A stretch of DNA of 64,000 nt from Rhizobium sp. ICMP 5592 (GTDB lineage: Bacteria; Pseudomonadota; Alphaproteobacteria; Rhizobiales; Rhizobiaceae): NCBI RefSeq assembly GCF_009498525.1, contig NZ_QSNT01000006.1, forward strand, positions 1 through 64,000, written 5' to 3'. This document shows positions 1-12,700 of the stretch, piece after piece. The notes beneath the pieces were generated by a model. The model saw only the letters and a program-made list of their open reading frames with translations. It had not been told where the DNA came from and searched no databases. Each line of letters opens with the position of its first letter. Position 1 is the first letter of the stretch. A program made the translations under genes and the position numbers.

Positions 1-201
1 GCGCCAGTGCCAGCGTAGCCGTTTTTCCATCTCTGGCGCATATTTCTGAACCCAACGATAAATCGTGGAATGATCGATGGGCACACCCCGTTCGCCCATC
101 ATTTGCTCAAGGTCGCGGTAGCTGACCCCATAGCGGCAGTACCAGCGGACTGCCCAAAGGATAATCTCACCCTGAAAATGACGCCACTTGAAATCGCTCA
201 T
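1..201 (-). CDS. IS6-family transposase, N-terminal 67 codons (partial)
   Basis: DDE transposase of the IS6 family, which moves by replicative cointegrate formation. Only the first 67 residues are in the window; the catalytic DDE core lies beyond the left edge. The visible part begins MSDFKWRHFQGEII and contains the family N-terminal helix-turn-helix with RYGVSYRDLEQMMGERG and the conserved HSTIYRWVQKYAPE block. The ATG at 199-201 lies about 50 bp inside the terminal inverted repeat, the normal place for this family. This gene was too short and open-ended to be called from ORF length; identity rests on motif recognition. Confidence 0.85.
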   Translation of the reverse strand, partial: MSDFKWRHFQGEIILWAVRWYCRYGVSYRDLEQMMGERGVPIDHSTIYRWVQKYAPEMEKRLRWHWR

Positions 202-263
202 CAATATTCTCGTTGAAAATTCGGCGCTCTTTCGGACATCAACGGGATTTTTGCAACAGAGCC
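1..263 (-). mobile_element. IS6-family insertion sequence, left part cut by window edge
   Basis: The right terminus of the element is the 14-bp inverted repeat TTTGCAACAGAGCC at 250-263, which reads GGCTCTGTTGCAAA inward, the classic IS6/IS26-type end. The transposase start lies just inside it. The rest of the element and its second terminus are outside the window, so a target-site duplication cannot be checked; the 8 bases after the end are ACACAAGT. The element truncates an immunity-like gene. Confidence 0.85.
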
Positions 264-395
264 ACACAAGTCCTCATGCTCTCCAAAATAGCGAAACCGG
301 CATGCAGCTTGGGATGAGCCTTTGGCGGCGCTTTGGCGCACTAAGCGATATAGCTTATCAATAAGCTGCCTCTGCTCCTCAATTGGATTATTCAT
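264..395 (-). pseudogene. Truncated second CdiI-like immunity gene, cut by IS6 end
   Basis: The 44 codons from the ATG at 393-395 encode a protein whose start (NPIEEQRQLIDKLYRLVR) closely parallels the intact immunity protein encoded at 421-762 (NPIEEQRLILDQLYRIVR), including a shared CRF block near residues 32-34. The reading frame then runs straight into the IS6 terminus at 263 and stops inside it, so the C-terminal half is lost. It is best read as an orphan or alternative immunity paralog downstream of the CdiA toxin end, inactivated by transposition. The remaining 44 residues are unlikely to protect, since the lost half in the paralog contains the W-x-x-F-x-L beta-strand region. Confidence 0.75.
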
Positions 396-420
396 TGTCG
401 GCCCACATGTTGTGGTAGCG

Positions 421-762
421 TCAGACCTTGGCTTCCGGATATTCGAACTTTGTAGTTACGCTGCCGTCCTTGTTAATCATCAGCGTAAAGGCGTGCCAGT
501 CCCCGCCCGTATGCGCCTTCATTTTGGCGTGAAGTTGCTTAACGAGCGACATTACAGGCGCGCGTAAATTTCGATCCAGCGCCGCAGAAACAATATTTCC
601 ACCCATGACGTAATCAAATTGTTGATCTACGCTCGAACTACCATCTTCAAACCGTTCATAGCCAAAACGACATTTTGCGGTTTCGAAATTCTGCGGACAA
701 CTCCCTCTTACAATACGGTATAGCTGATCGAGTATTAGTCGTTGCTCTTCGATAGGGTTCAC
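421..762 (-). CDS. cdiI: CdiI-type immunity protein for the CdiA nuclease tip
   Basis: Small 113-residue acidic/neutral protein with no signal peptide, expected to stay in the cytoplasm and bind the C-terminal toxin of the adjacent CdiA. It starts with GTG and the GTGA overlaps the cdiA stop codon, so the two are translationally coupled, as toxin-immunity pairs usually are. The fold pattern (N-terminal helix IEEQRLILDQLYRIV, C-terminal DWHAFTLMINKDG strand and a final F-x-Y) resembles the YezG/DUF600 group of immunity proteins known to accompany DNA/RNA non-specific endonuclease toxins; this family call is from motif memory and not certain. The position as immunity gene is well supported by coupling and by the paralog next to it. 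Confidence 0.7.
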   Translation of the reverse strand: MNPIEEQRLILDQLYRIVRGSCPQNFETAKCRFGYERFEDGSSSVDQQFDYVMGGNIVSAALDRNLRAPVMSLVKQLHAKMKAHTGGDWHAFTLMINKDGSVTTKFEYPEAKV

Positions 763-3700
763 TGACCACCTCCGATCTTATTCTCAAATTGCTTAACTTT
801 CGTCATGCCATTGATTGTGTATTCGACTTCAAGGCTATCTGGACGAGCACTGTTTGGATTTGTCCGACTGAACGTAACAGTAACGGTTCCCACATCATCG
901 CCATTTTTGAGCGCACCACTGATCTCATTTTCCCAGCTCTTATAAGCGCCGTTGTTAAAATTCGAGTTTTGCGGGAACAGGTTAAATCTATCGCATGTGC
1001 CTCCAAAGCGGCAAGCCTGAATATGACCCCCGACATCCCCGGCGATACCTTCTTTCCCAACCGCTGTCTGCCGGCTATCGCGCACACCGGAGCTATCAAG
1101 TGGCTGGTAGGTAACTCCCTCAACATAGCCCCCCGAGTTGGTTCTGAACGTCGTACCATTGCTCAGTTCGATAGTTGTATTTGCGGGCGGGTCATTCAGG
1201 AGATCATATTCTGGGGTGCCCCGGATCGCACGGGATACGTCGACCTTCTGGGTCGTGCCAGGGGGGCCGCCTATGGCTTCCTCAAACGATCCTCCAGTTG
1301 AACCACGTGTGAGTCCCGTCCCTTCACCGATGATACCTCTGGCATTGCCCCAGCCACCGAACGCAATCGCGCCTGCAATGATCGGATCGCGGATGATACT
1401 TGCGATTTGGTCCTTTGAACCGTTCAAAAGCGCCTTGGCGGCATCACTTTTTAGCTTTGATGCCTCGTCCTTGAAGTCCTGACCGTTCTGGGCATCGCTA
1501 CTATCGGCATATTGCCATGCCTTCAGGAACACCATATGCCGCTCAAGGAGCGACATCTCATCGCCCTCGCCCTCTCCCGTCAGGGCGGCATCAAGATACT
1601 CTGCAGCCGCAATTCGAAGATCAGTACGGGCCTTGACACACAAGTCCGAGGAATTACCAACGCAACTGTCAAGTCTCTCGTCGCGGCTGATCGTTAGCGC
1701 TTGCAGTTCCTTAACTCGGCCACAGGCTGGGGATTCAGAGTCTTTGGGGCTGCAGTCCGCCAGTGCGCGGGCAAGCTCCTTGCGCTCCTGATGCGTTAGA
1801 TAGTTATAATTGACGTTATCAAGCGCAGCGGCGGCACCCGTACCTCCGCCGGCGGCAGCGCCGACGGCGGCTGCCACCCATTGGGTAATGGCGCTCTTCT
1901 GGGTGTCCGTAAGGTTAGGATTGGTCTGCAAGACCTGCTGAAGCACGCCATTGGCGATTTCACTCAGCGCACCACCGAGAGCACCGGCTCCAACGTTGGT
2001 GCCGGCCACCTGTGAGACGATTGCGCCAACGGCAGCATGCAGCGCAACCTTTTCGGGAGACCCTTCGTCAAAGCCGAGCCGATCTGAAAGCTCGCCGACG
2101 CCCATGTTCAAAAGCGCCGACAATGCGGCAGCGCTCTGCTGCTGGGCTTTCAGCTTGTCGATGTCGAAGGGATCGACGGTCTTGTTGGCCTTGGAGGCAT
2201 CGGCATTGAGGCCGGAGAGGTCCTGGCTCTGGCCTGTGAGGTTCCAGTTGCCGGGTGTGATCGTTGCCAGCGTCGCGCCGCTATCGCTTTGTTTGGCAGG
2301 TTGGCCGACGACGGGGACCGGAATGCCCGCGCCAATCAGGCTGAAGCCATAGCTCGTTGAGGACGCCGACATCGAGTTTTCAATGTTGGAATAGAGGATC
2401 TGGTTGGCGTTCAGATCATTGCTGGCCGAAGCAGCAGTCGAGCCGATGAAGCCGCCGATGAGATCGATGGTGCCATCTGTTTTGACATGATAGCCGCCCA
2501 AACCGGCAAAGATGCCGCTTTGCTGGGAGACGTTGGCATAGTCGCCCGTGATCGTGCCTTGATTGTAGCCACCGCTGATGCCGCCGGAACTGATGCCGAG
2601 CTGGGCGCTCTTCGACTTCTCGTCATAGGATGCGGTGTCTTGACGGCTTTCAATGACGATACCGTTCCCGGCGGTGGCATTGACCGTCTTGCCCGCAAGG
2701 ACGCCACCTGCCAGCGTCAGCGTGTCCCCGGCGACGACTGTGACCGTATTCGTGCCACTGACATTTGAATTGACCTGAGTGACCGAGTTTGCCGCTTGCT
2801 TACCGGAGCCATAGGCCGCGTTCGCGGTCGGGCCGGCGTTGAAGACGTTGCCGCTGGCGTCAATGCTTGCGGCAATGCCGATGCTGACGCTGCCCGACTT
2901 GCTGCTGCTATTGCTGTCGGATGTCGCCTGCACGCTTTCCAGGTCAACATTGCCAGCCGCCGAAATCAGCACGCTGCCATTGTCCGGATCACTGGAAGGA
3001 GTGGGGGCCTTACCATCCTTGCCCATGCCGGCGCTGATCTGCACGCCACGGCCGACTACATCACCGGATTGGGCGATGATGGTCACCGAGCTACCGCTGA
3101 TCTCGGGCGGAACCGGGATCGAAGTCGTAGACTGCTGCGAGCTCTCGCTGAAGCTATAGCCGGCCGTTAGAGAGATTCCGGCGATAGCGGGTTTCAGGCC
3201 GGTGTCTGGGTTCGGCTTAGCGTCGATGGCGGCCATCGTGGACGATATCGCCTGATAACCCTTGACGCCGGCCAGAACCGCAGGAGCGATTCCATAAATG
3301 CCGTTATCCCCGGAAAGCAGGCTGCTCGCCTGCATCGCTTGTTGCCCAGCGCCTATTAGAGACGACTGTACAGTCAGGCTGACACCGGCAAAGCTCTGCT
3401 TCTGCATCTCGGAGGCGTTGGTGACGTCGTTGCTCGAGAGCAGATTGACGCTATCGCCGGCGATCAAGCCGATCGGGCCGGCGGCCAGGATCTTTCCGGA
3501 TTGATCGTTGATATCGCGGTTGGCAGCAATCGTGATGCTGCCATCGGAATCCAACGTGCTGACCGCATTGATGTTGGCGTCCTTCGAACGCTGCTCTTCG
3601 GATTTGGCCACTCCAATGCCGATCGACAGGCTGCCGTCTCCTGCGGAGAAGTTGATACCGAAGCCGGAGCGCTTGATCTGGCTGGAAGACGACTGTTCTT

Positions 3701-6700
3701 CCGCCCCCGGTGCGATGTTGACGTCGCGCGCTGACGAGATGACCGTGCCGTCGCCCGAATGTGACGACGAGCCGAAGATATTGACGTCACCCTGCGTGGA
3801 CGTGATCGTCGTCGTGCCGGCTGACGAGAGCGTCGAGCCGATATTGTCGGTCTGGCTGTTGCTGCTCTTCGAATCCTTCGATCCATAGATCGAGATGAAG
3901 CCGCCGCCAGAGCCAACACCGATGCCGGACTTCTTGGTCTGCTTGTCGCTCTCGTGTTCTTCCTCGGCCCCCATGACGGTGACGGTCGAGCCGGAGAGGC
4001 TGAGATTGCTGCCTGCGGCGATATCCGAGCCGGAGACGACGGTCTCGCCGCCGGCGGTGACGTTGACATTGCCAGTTGCCGAGATCGACGATCCAACATT
4101 GTCCTCGTCGTAGGTATGGGTATGGGTCTTCGAGGACGACAGGAAGCCGCTCTTCTTGCTGTCGGACGTGGTTTCGTCCGTGTCCTTGCCGGCGGCGATG
4201 ACGATGTTGCCAGCCGCACTGATGTTGGTATCAGTCTTGTGCGATGCATCACCAGCGGCGACTTGCGAAGCCGATATGGTAACGTCGCCGGACTTAGAGC
4301 CAATATTGATCCCCCCTTGGCCGGAAATCGAGGAACCGTTCGCCGTGATCGTCGTTTCGCTACGCTTCGCCTTGCCGCTGCTGCTGGACGAAGATGTGCT
4401 GTCGATTGCCTCGCCGATGGTGACATCGCCCTTGGCGAATAGGTTGGCGCTTCCGCTCTTGGCATCGATATCCGAGCCGATGACGCTGATGTCACCGTTA
4501 TATGCCTGAACGACGACGCTGCCATTTCCGGAGGTAATCGACGAACCGTTGCTGGTGACCGAGGTCGAGGACGAACTTCCGCTCTTGTAGTCGTTGGCCG
4601 AACCGGACTTGGTCTTCGAGCTCGAGCTCGTTTCGTCCTGGGAAGCCGTGATCGCGATGTTGCCGTTCTGCGAGACGATGCCGAGATTGCCGCCGGCATC
4701 GAGCGACGAGCCGCCGATCAGAACACCTTGGTCGCCAGATACGAGCATGGTGCCGCCAGAAATCAGCGACGATCCCTGCTGTGTCTGGCTGGTGGTCTTG
4801 GTGGTGGTGCCGCCGTCGGCAAGGCTCAGCCGATCCTTGTTGAGCACGGTGTTTTCCACACCGGCGGAGATAATGTTGACCGCACCGTTCGTGGAGAGAA
4901 CGGAGAGATCGCCACCGGCCTTGGCTGAGCTTGCGATAATGTTGACGCCGCTCGCGCCGGCGATGCTGAGATTGCCGCCGGTCGTCACGGTCGTGCCCAC
5001 GAGCGTCTGGACGCCGCCATTGTCCTGTTTCACAGCCCCGACTGTCACGGTCTGGCCGGAGAGCTGTGCGGAGCCGCCGCTCGTCACCTTGGTGCCGGCA
5101 AGCGTCAGGCTGCCGGCGCCGGCATCGACCTTCAGGCTGCCACCGGCTGTTATGCCGCCATTGGCGGCGACGATCGTCTGGCCGCCGATGTTCATGGTCT
5201 GCGCGGCGAGCGTGATGCCATTGGCGGCATTGAGGTTCATGTTGCCGCCGGCAAGGAACGCACCGCCATTCGCCTTGATGTCGGTGGCGTTGATGGTCAT
5301 GCCGTCGGCCGCGGCGATCGCGCCGGAATTGTCGACGGAGCCAGCGTCGATGCTGACGGTATTGCCGGCGATGGTGGCAGCGGACGTGGTCTTTGCCCGA
5401 TCGGCGGCCGAGAGATAAACGACGGGCACCAGCACCGATGCGCCATCGACGACCTCGGTCTGGTAGATCACCATCGACTCGGTAAGATTGGCCGCCTGCT
5501 CGGGGCTGAGCGCCTGCCCAAGGCCAAGTCCGTTCGCCTCGGCATAGGCAACGCCGTTATCGAGCAGCGTCTTCATCTGATCGGTGGCGTTGTTGCCGGG
5601 GATGAAGGAGCCAGCACCAAGGCCGTCTCCGACCAGCTGCCGCATCTGCTCGTCGACGAGCTGGTTGTCGAAATAGGCGTCGCCGAGGAAGGGAACCTTG
5701 GTCTCGGGCGTATAACCAATCCGGTCGATAAAATAGCCGGAACCATAGAACTTCGAGACATCGAGGAAGGCCGCGCGCGTCTCGAACAGGAAGACCTGGC
5801 CCGGAACCGTGCCGCCGACACCTCCGGATTGCGGCTTGGCAAGCGCGGCAAGCTGAGCGCCATTGGTCTGCAGGATCTGGGTGAGATTGCCGCTGTTACC
5901 GATGGCAGCAGTGAGCTTGCCCATGAGGCTGTTCGGATTGATCGAAGCGCCGCCGACGGTCAGTGCACTCGCGCCGACCGAGGGACCAGTAGCCGCCGTT
6001 ACACCGTTGCCGTTCACCGAGGCGCCGCCGGCAACCGCCAGGCTGTTGCCAGTGATAGCCGGGCCGGAACCGATCGTCGGGCCACCACTTATCAGCGACG
6101 GGCCGCTGCCAGCTGTGGCACCGCCATTGACTGCCACACCTGTAAGAGCAGCATTGACATTGAACAGGGCACCGCCGGCCGTCATGCTGTTCAAGGCACC
6201 AAGCGGATTGTTCGTAGTCGCTGCGGCGTCAATCGCCACTTGCCCTGCGATCGAACCGTTGGAAGCGACGTTGTTGACCGCGCCAGCGGAGATATTAAGT
6301 GCGCCCCGCGCCTGGATGACGCCCGACAGGACCCCAATGGCCTGGACGCTCACCGCCGTGCCGGCCGCCAGATCCTTCGATGGGTCGCGTGTGCCGTTGG
6401 GGTTATCCGAATTGCCGACATCAGGGTAATATTGGCAGGGGGTCGAGCTGTCACAGGTCGTCGTGACCGTGCGGTTCAGCGTTGCGCCATCGTTGGTCAG
6501 CGTTCCCGCGACCGTGAGCGTCATGTCGCCGTCGGACTTGATCGAGCTGTAGGAGTTGGTCAGATTGGTCGCGTTGATCGTCAGGTTGCTGCCGGCACGG
6601 ATCTTGGCGTCAGCGCCAGCACCCGCCGACAATTGATCCTCGGCAACAAGCTGGCTGACCAGATGATCGATGGTCTGGACCGTCTCGTAAGTTGGCGGGT

Positions 6701-9700
6701 CATGATCGCCCGAGCCATTGCATCGCGTAACGCATCGGGTTGTCTCGGTGATCACATCATAGGGCGACAGGATCTCATTGGAGATCTGCACATTACGCTG
6801 GATCGCCGGTGTCGACGTCGTGGTGTTGACCAGCGTGTCGGTCAGGATCGACATGGTGCCGCCGGACTGAATGAGGCCCGCGGTATTGACGACGGCGCCG
6901 TTGCGCTGACCGCCACCAGGCCCTGCAATGGTGAGCCCGTTGCCGGACAGGATTGCACCCTGATCGTTGTTGAGGGTGCCCCCGACAAAGAGATTGGCGT
7001 TGTTGCCGGCAAAGACCAGGCCAGACGGGCTGTTGTTGAAATCGCCGGCGATATTGAAGGTAACGTTGTTGGCGGCTGCCAATTGCCCGCTATTGCCGAG
7101 CGACGGCAGGGTCAATGTCAAGTCATGTGCGGCGAGCAGCTCGGTATTGGCGTTGGTGGTGAGACCACCGGCAGCCGAGATGGCGATATCGCCGGAGCCG
7201 CCGGCATTGGTGACCGTGCTGACCTGCGCGTTGGAGAGATCGGCGCTGCCGGAAAGATTGAGTGCCAGGCCGCCGAAGACGAGATTGCTGCCCGACAGGT
7301 TGGCCGATGATGCGTTGACGATCAACGAGCCGCCGCCGGCGATCTGGCTACCCCTGGTGCCGGACAGATCCAGCGCACCGGTGTTGAGCGTCAGATTGCC
7401 GCCGACGCGGGTGGTGCTGGTATAGGCGATCGCGCCGGGCGCGGTGAGCGTGGCATTACCAAGGCTCTGCAGACTGGAATAGCCGATGTTCTGCGTTGCG
7501 CTGGCAGCAAGATTGCCGCCTGAGAGCAGAGAATTAGCGTTGATACTGCCGTTGGAGGCGGCGAGCGTCATCGTGCCCGAGCGCTGCAGCATCAGGCTCC
7601 CACCGGCCGCGGCACTCGTGGCAGCAAAATCGACGCCGGAAACCAGGGTATCGATCGTCATCGACCGGGCGGACAGATTGGCATTGCGGCTGGCGAGCGA
7701 CTGGCCGGCAAGCGTGATCGCATTGCCGGCGGTGATTGTCAGGTCGCGATGGGCGACCGCATTCGCGCTGACATTGTTCGACGCATTGGCCGTGATGCTG
7801 CCGGCCGCCATCAAGCTGTTGACGGTCACGTTGCCGGAGGTGGCCGTGAGATTGAGATCGCCTGACTGACCGAGGACGATATTGCCGGTTGCCGATTGGC
7901 TGGTCGCGTCAAAATCGACGCCGGCGACAATGACATTGCCACTGATGCCCGATCCGGTGATCGAGACATTGCTTCCACCAAGGAGCTGGCCGTTGATCGC
8001 AACCGCACCGGGATTTGCGGATGAGCCGATCGAGACGGCGCCGTGGCTTGTGATGTTGCCGCCCGTAAAGGCGCTCGCCACCACATCGAGAGTGCCAGCG
8101 ACGATCAGCGTTCCGGCAGTGGCGCTTCCTGCATTGATGTCGAGATCGCCACTAGATCCGAGAGCGATGGCGCCGTTTGACGATTGCGCGGTGGCGGCGA
8201 AGTCGACACCACTGATGGCCTGGCCAAGCTGGACGGTCTGGCCGGAGAGCGAGACGTCGTTGGCGCCGAGGAGCTGGCCCGCGACATTGACGCTGCTGCT
8301 GCCGGCAAGGGTGATGTCGCCATGCGCTGTGACAGCGTTGGCTGTGATCGTGCTGCCGCTAGCGTCGATTACACCGGCGGACAGCATGGTCTGCGTAGCG
8401 ATACCCGCGGACGCGGTAAGGTTCATATCACCGGAGGATCCGAGCACAATGCTGCCACCGGCGGCATTGGTGGCGGCAAAGTCGATGCCGGAAATCAGCG
8501 TGGGCGCGTTGATATGACCACCACTGAGCGTGAGATTGCCAGCGGCAATGAGCTGATTGCTCACATTCACGTTGCCGACGATGCCCACCCTGCCGTGGCT
8601 GGTGATGCTGTCGGCACTGAGGTCAGCCGCATTCGCAGCGATGTCTCCGGCGGAAAGGATCGTTTGGGAGGCAATATTGCCCGTCGCCGTGAGGTTCATT
8701 GCGCCGGATTGCGCCAGCACGATATTGCCGCCGGCGGCATTGGTGGCGGCAAAGTCGATACCAGAGATCAAGGTGGGCGCGCTGATGCTGCTGCCACTGA
8801 TGGTAACGTCGCCGGCAGCAAGTATCTGGCTGGTGACATCGACGTTGCCGACAACGCCGACTTTGCCATGGCTGGTGATGCTGTTTGCCTGCAGATTGGC
8901 AGCGTTCGCCGTGACATCGCCCGCCGACAGGATCGTGCCGGCAGTGGCGTTGCCGGATATGGTGAGGTCCGTGTCGCCGGAGCTGGCAAGCTTGATATTG
9001 CCACCGCTGGCGTCGGTTGCCGCAAAATCGACGCCGGAAACGAGAAGGCCGGCATTGAGGCTGTTTGCGTTGATCGCGAGATCGCCGGCCGACAGCACCT
9101 GGCCGCTGATATCAACGCGGCCGCTTGTGGCCGCACCGCTGGCCTTCAGATTGGTCTTTCCATGGCTGGTGATGCTGCTGGCCGCTAGATCCATCGCCTG
9201 CGCGGTAAGACCACCGGCTGACAACAGCGTTCCGACGGTGATATCGCCCGTGGAGATCAGCGAAACGTCACCGCTCGCCGTCTGGACGATGTTGCCATTG
9301 GCGGCCGCTGTTCTGGCAAAGTCGACACCGGAGACGATGGTGCCGGCAGTGATGCTCTGGCCCGAAATAGCAATATCGTTACCGCCGAGAATCTGGCCGC
9401 TCACATCTACGCCGCCGGCAGCCGTGCTGGAAAGAGTGATGTCCTTATGGCCTGTGATCGCATCGGCGGCGATCGATGTCCCGCTGACATCGATGGCGCC
9501 AGCCGCCTGCAAGCTAGAAGCCGCGGCAGTCCCGCTGACCGAGACCGTCAAATCGCCAGCCTGGCCGAGAATGATATTGCCACTAGCCGCATTCGTGGCG
9601 TCGAAGTCGATGCCGGAGACGACCGTCTGGGCAGACAGGCTCTGACCGGTGATCAGCACATTGCCAGCGCCGAGAATCTGGCCGCTCACGGTGGTCGCGC

Positions 9701-12700
9701 CATCAAGGGTGACATCGCCATGGGCCGTGACGCCATCAGCGCTGATGGTCGAACCGGCGGCACTGAAATCGCCGGCCGAGAGCAGAGTGCCGACGGTGAC
9801 ATTACCCGAAGACGTCAACGAAACATCGCCGCTTGTCGCCTGTACGATGTTGCCATTGGCGGCCGCTGTTCTGGCAAAGTCGACACCGGAGACGATGGTG
9901 CCGGCCGTGATGCTCTGGCCCGAAATCGCAATATCGTTACCGCCGAGAATCTGGCCGCTCACATCTACGCCGCCGGCGTCCGTGCTGGAAAGCGTGATAT
10001 TCTTATGGCCGGTGATGGCATCGGCGGTGATGGACGTGCCGCTGACATCGATGGCGCCAGCCGCCTGCAAGCTTGAAGCCGCGGCAGCCCCGCTGACCGA
10101 GACCGTCAAATCGCCAGCCTGGCCGAGAATGATATTGCCACTAGCCGCATTCGTGGCGTCGAAGTCGATGCCGGAGACGACCGTCTGGGCGGATAGGCTT
10201 TGACCGGTGATCAGCACATTGCCAGCGCCGAGAATCTGGCCACTGACGGTGGTCGCACCATCGAGCGTGACTGCGCCATGGGACGTGACGGTATCGGCGG
10301 TGATGGTCGAGCCGGCAGCCTTGAGATCGCCAGCCGACAACATTGTAGCGGTGTTAATATTGCCTGTTGAAGCGAGGTTCAGATCGCCGCTGCTGGCGAG
10401 TACGATGTTGCCGTTGGCGGCAGCAGTTGCGGCGAAATCGACACCAGAGACGATGGTGCCGGCCTTGATGCTGGAGCCGGAAACACTGACATCGCCGCCA
10501 CCAAGGACTTGACTATTGATGTCCACGCCACCGGTTGCGCCGGAAAGGGTAATGCCCTTGTGGCCGGTGATCGCGTCGGCGGCGATGGTCGCGCCACTGA
10601 TATCAATGACGCCGGCTGCCTGTATGGTCGGTGCCGCAACGGCGCCGTTCACCGAGACGCTCAGATCCCCGGCCTGGCCAAGGACGATATTGCCACTGGC
10701 CGCATTGGTGGCGTCGAAATCAAGCCCCGCGACGACGGTCTGGGCCGACAGGCTCTGGCCGCTGATCAGTACGTTGCCGGCACCAAGGATTTGACCCGCA
10801 ACGGTGGTCGCACCATCAAGTGTGACATCGCCATGGGACGTGACAGTGTCGGCGGTGACGGTCGCACCCCTGGCATCAAGATTGCCCGCAGACAATAGCG
10901 TGCCGGCGCTAAGCAAGCCCGATGCCGCAAGTGTCAGATTGCCGTTTCCTGTTGTCGTCGGGCCAAGGGTAATGCGGCCGCCCGCCGCATCGGTAGCGGC
11001 GATATCGACACCAGAGACGATGGCGTCGGCCGCGATAGCCGGGCCGGAGACGCTGACATTACCCGCACCGAGGATCTGGCCCGTAACGGTCGTGGCGCCG
11101 GAAAGCACGATGCTCTTATGACCGGTGATGGTATCGGCGGTGATCGTCTGACCGGTGGCATCGATCGCGCCGGCTGCCAAGATGGTTCCTGCCTGGATGG
11201 CGCCAAGACTATCGTTGACAGTGAGATCTCCGCTGCTCGCCACCACGATATTGCCACCAGCCGCCTTGGTCGCTGCAAAGTCGACGCCGGACGCAAGAAG
11301 ACCGGCACTGACGCCATTAGCATTGCCGTTGATGGTGACGTTGCCGGCACCGAGCAATTGGTTGGCGACACGGACGCCACCATCGATGCTGACATTGCCG
11401 TGAGCTGTCAGAGTGTTTGCCTGTAGCAAAGCTGCCCGAGCATTCAGATCACCGGCCGATAGCAACGTACCGACGACGATATTGCCGGTCGTGGCGGTCA
11501 AATCGAGCGCGCCGACCGGACCGACAGCGAGGGTGCCGCCAGCCGCATTGGTGGCAGCGAAGTCGACGCCAGAGGCGATGGTACTTGCCTGAATGGCAGC
11601 CCCGGAGATCAGGATATTGCCGGCGCCGAGCACCTGGCCGGAAACATTGGTCGCTGCATTGACGGTGATCGCCCCGTGCGACGTGATGTTGCTGGCGGTC
11701 AGCGAGGCTGCGGTCGCCGTGAAGTTACCGGTAGTCTGGATGTTCCCGGCAGTCATACTGCCGGTCGCACTCGTGTTGAGGCTTCCAGCCGACAGCAGAT
11801 TGCCGGTGGTAATATTGCCGCCGGTGGCCGTCAGGCTGAGATCGCCGGCCGTGCCCAGGACGACATTGCCATTGGGATCAGCGCTGGTGGCGGCGATATT
11901 GATGCCTGAGACGGCCATGCCGGTGGCGATCGACCGGCCGGTGGCGCTGACATTGCCCTGCGCCAGCACGTTGCCGGCAATCGCGACATCCAATCCGGCG
12001 GTCAGCCCGATATTCTGGTTGCTCAGCAGCGACCCTGCCGAGATCGAGCCGGCCGTCGCGGTCAGATTGAGATCGCCAATGCTATTGGCGGCACCCGCAA
12101 TCGCGATATCGCCGGAGGTCACCGAAAGCGTCGCCGCGCCGTTGCCTGCGGTGACACTGCCGGCGGCAATGCCGCCGCCCGAACTCATCTGCACCGTCGT
12201 GCCACTGTTGACGTCACCCGAGACACTCAAGAGGCCGGTGCCGCTTGCAAGCACGATATCGCTGTCAGCTGCCACCGACTGCAGGGTAATGCCCTGGTCA
12301 GCTTGGACAGCAACTTTCTGTTTGGAAGTCACCTTGGCGGCGGTCACCTTTTGCTTCGAGGTAATGGCAACACCATCCCTACCCGAGGCATTGCCGATCG
12401 AGATCTTGCCGTCTACCGATAGCGACAACTCGCCGGCATTGGCGGCCATGTCGCCGCTCATCTTGACGCCGGCGCCCTTCTCGGTAACGACGATCTTGAT
12501 GCGGTCGGCCTGCATCGCGCCCAGCGCCGAGCCGTCGATCGCATATTCCGGCGTGCCGGAGGTGGCGGTCAGTGCTGTCGCTTCACCGGTGGCATAGTTG
12601 TATTGGCTGGCGCCGCCGGTCAGCCGCAGGGTCTTGCCATAGACCGGGGCATTGACATGGATATTGCGGGCAACAACATCGAACAGGTCGACAGCACCGG

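Noticed and set aside
3464..4699. 411-codon minus-strand frame inside cdiA
   Set aside because: Arg/Ser/Pro-rich and in another phase of the Ser-rich FHA region; a shadow.
9241..10356. CRISPR-like array because of regular repeats in the cdiA region
   Set aside because: Repeats are long coding units of a beta-helix protein and have no spacer structure.
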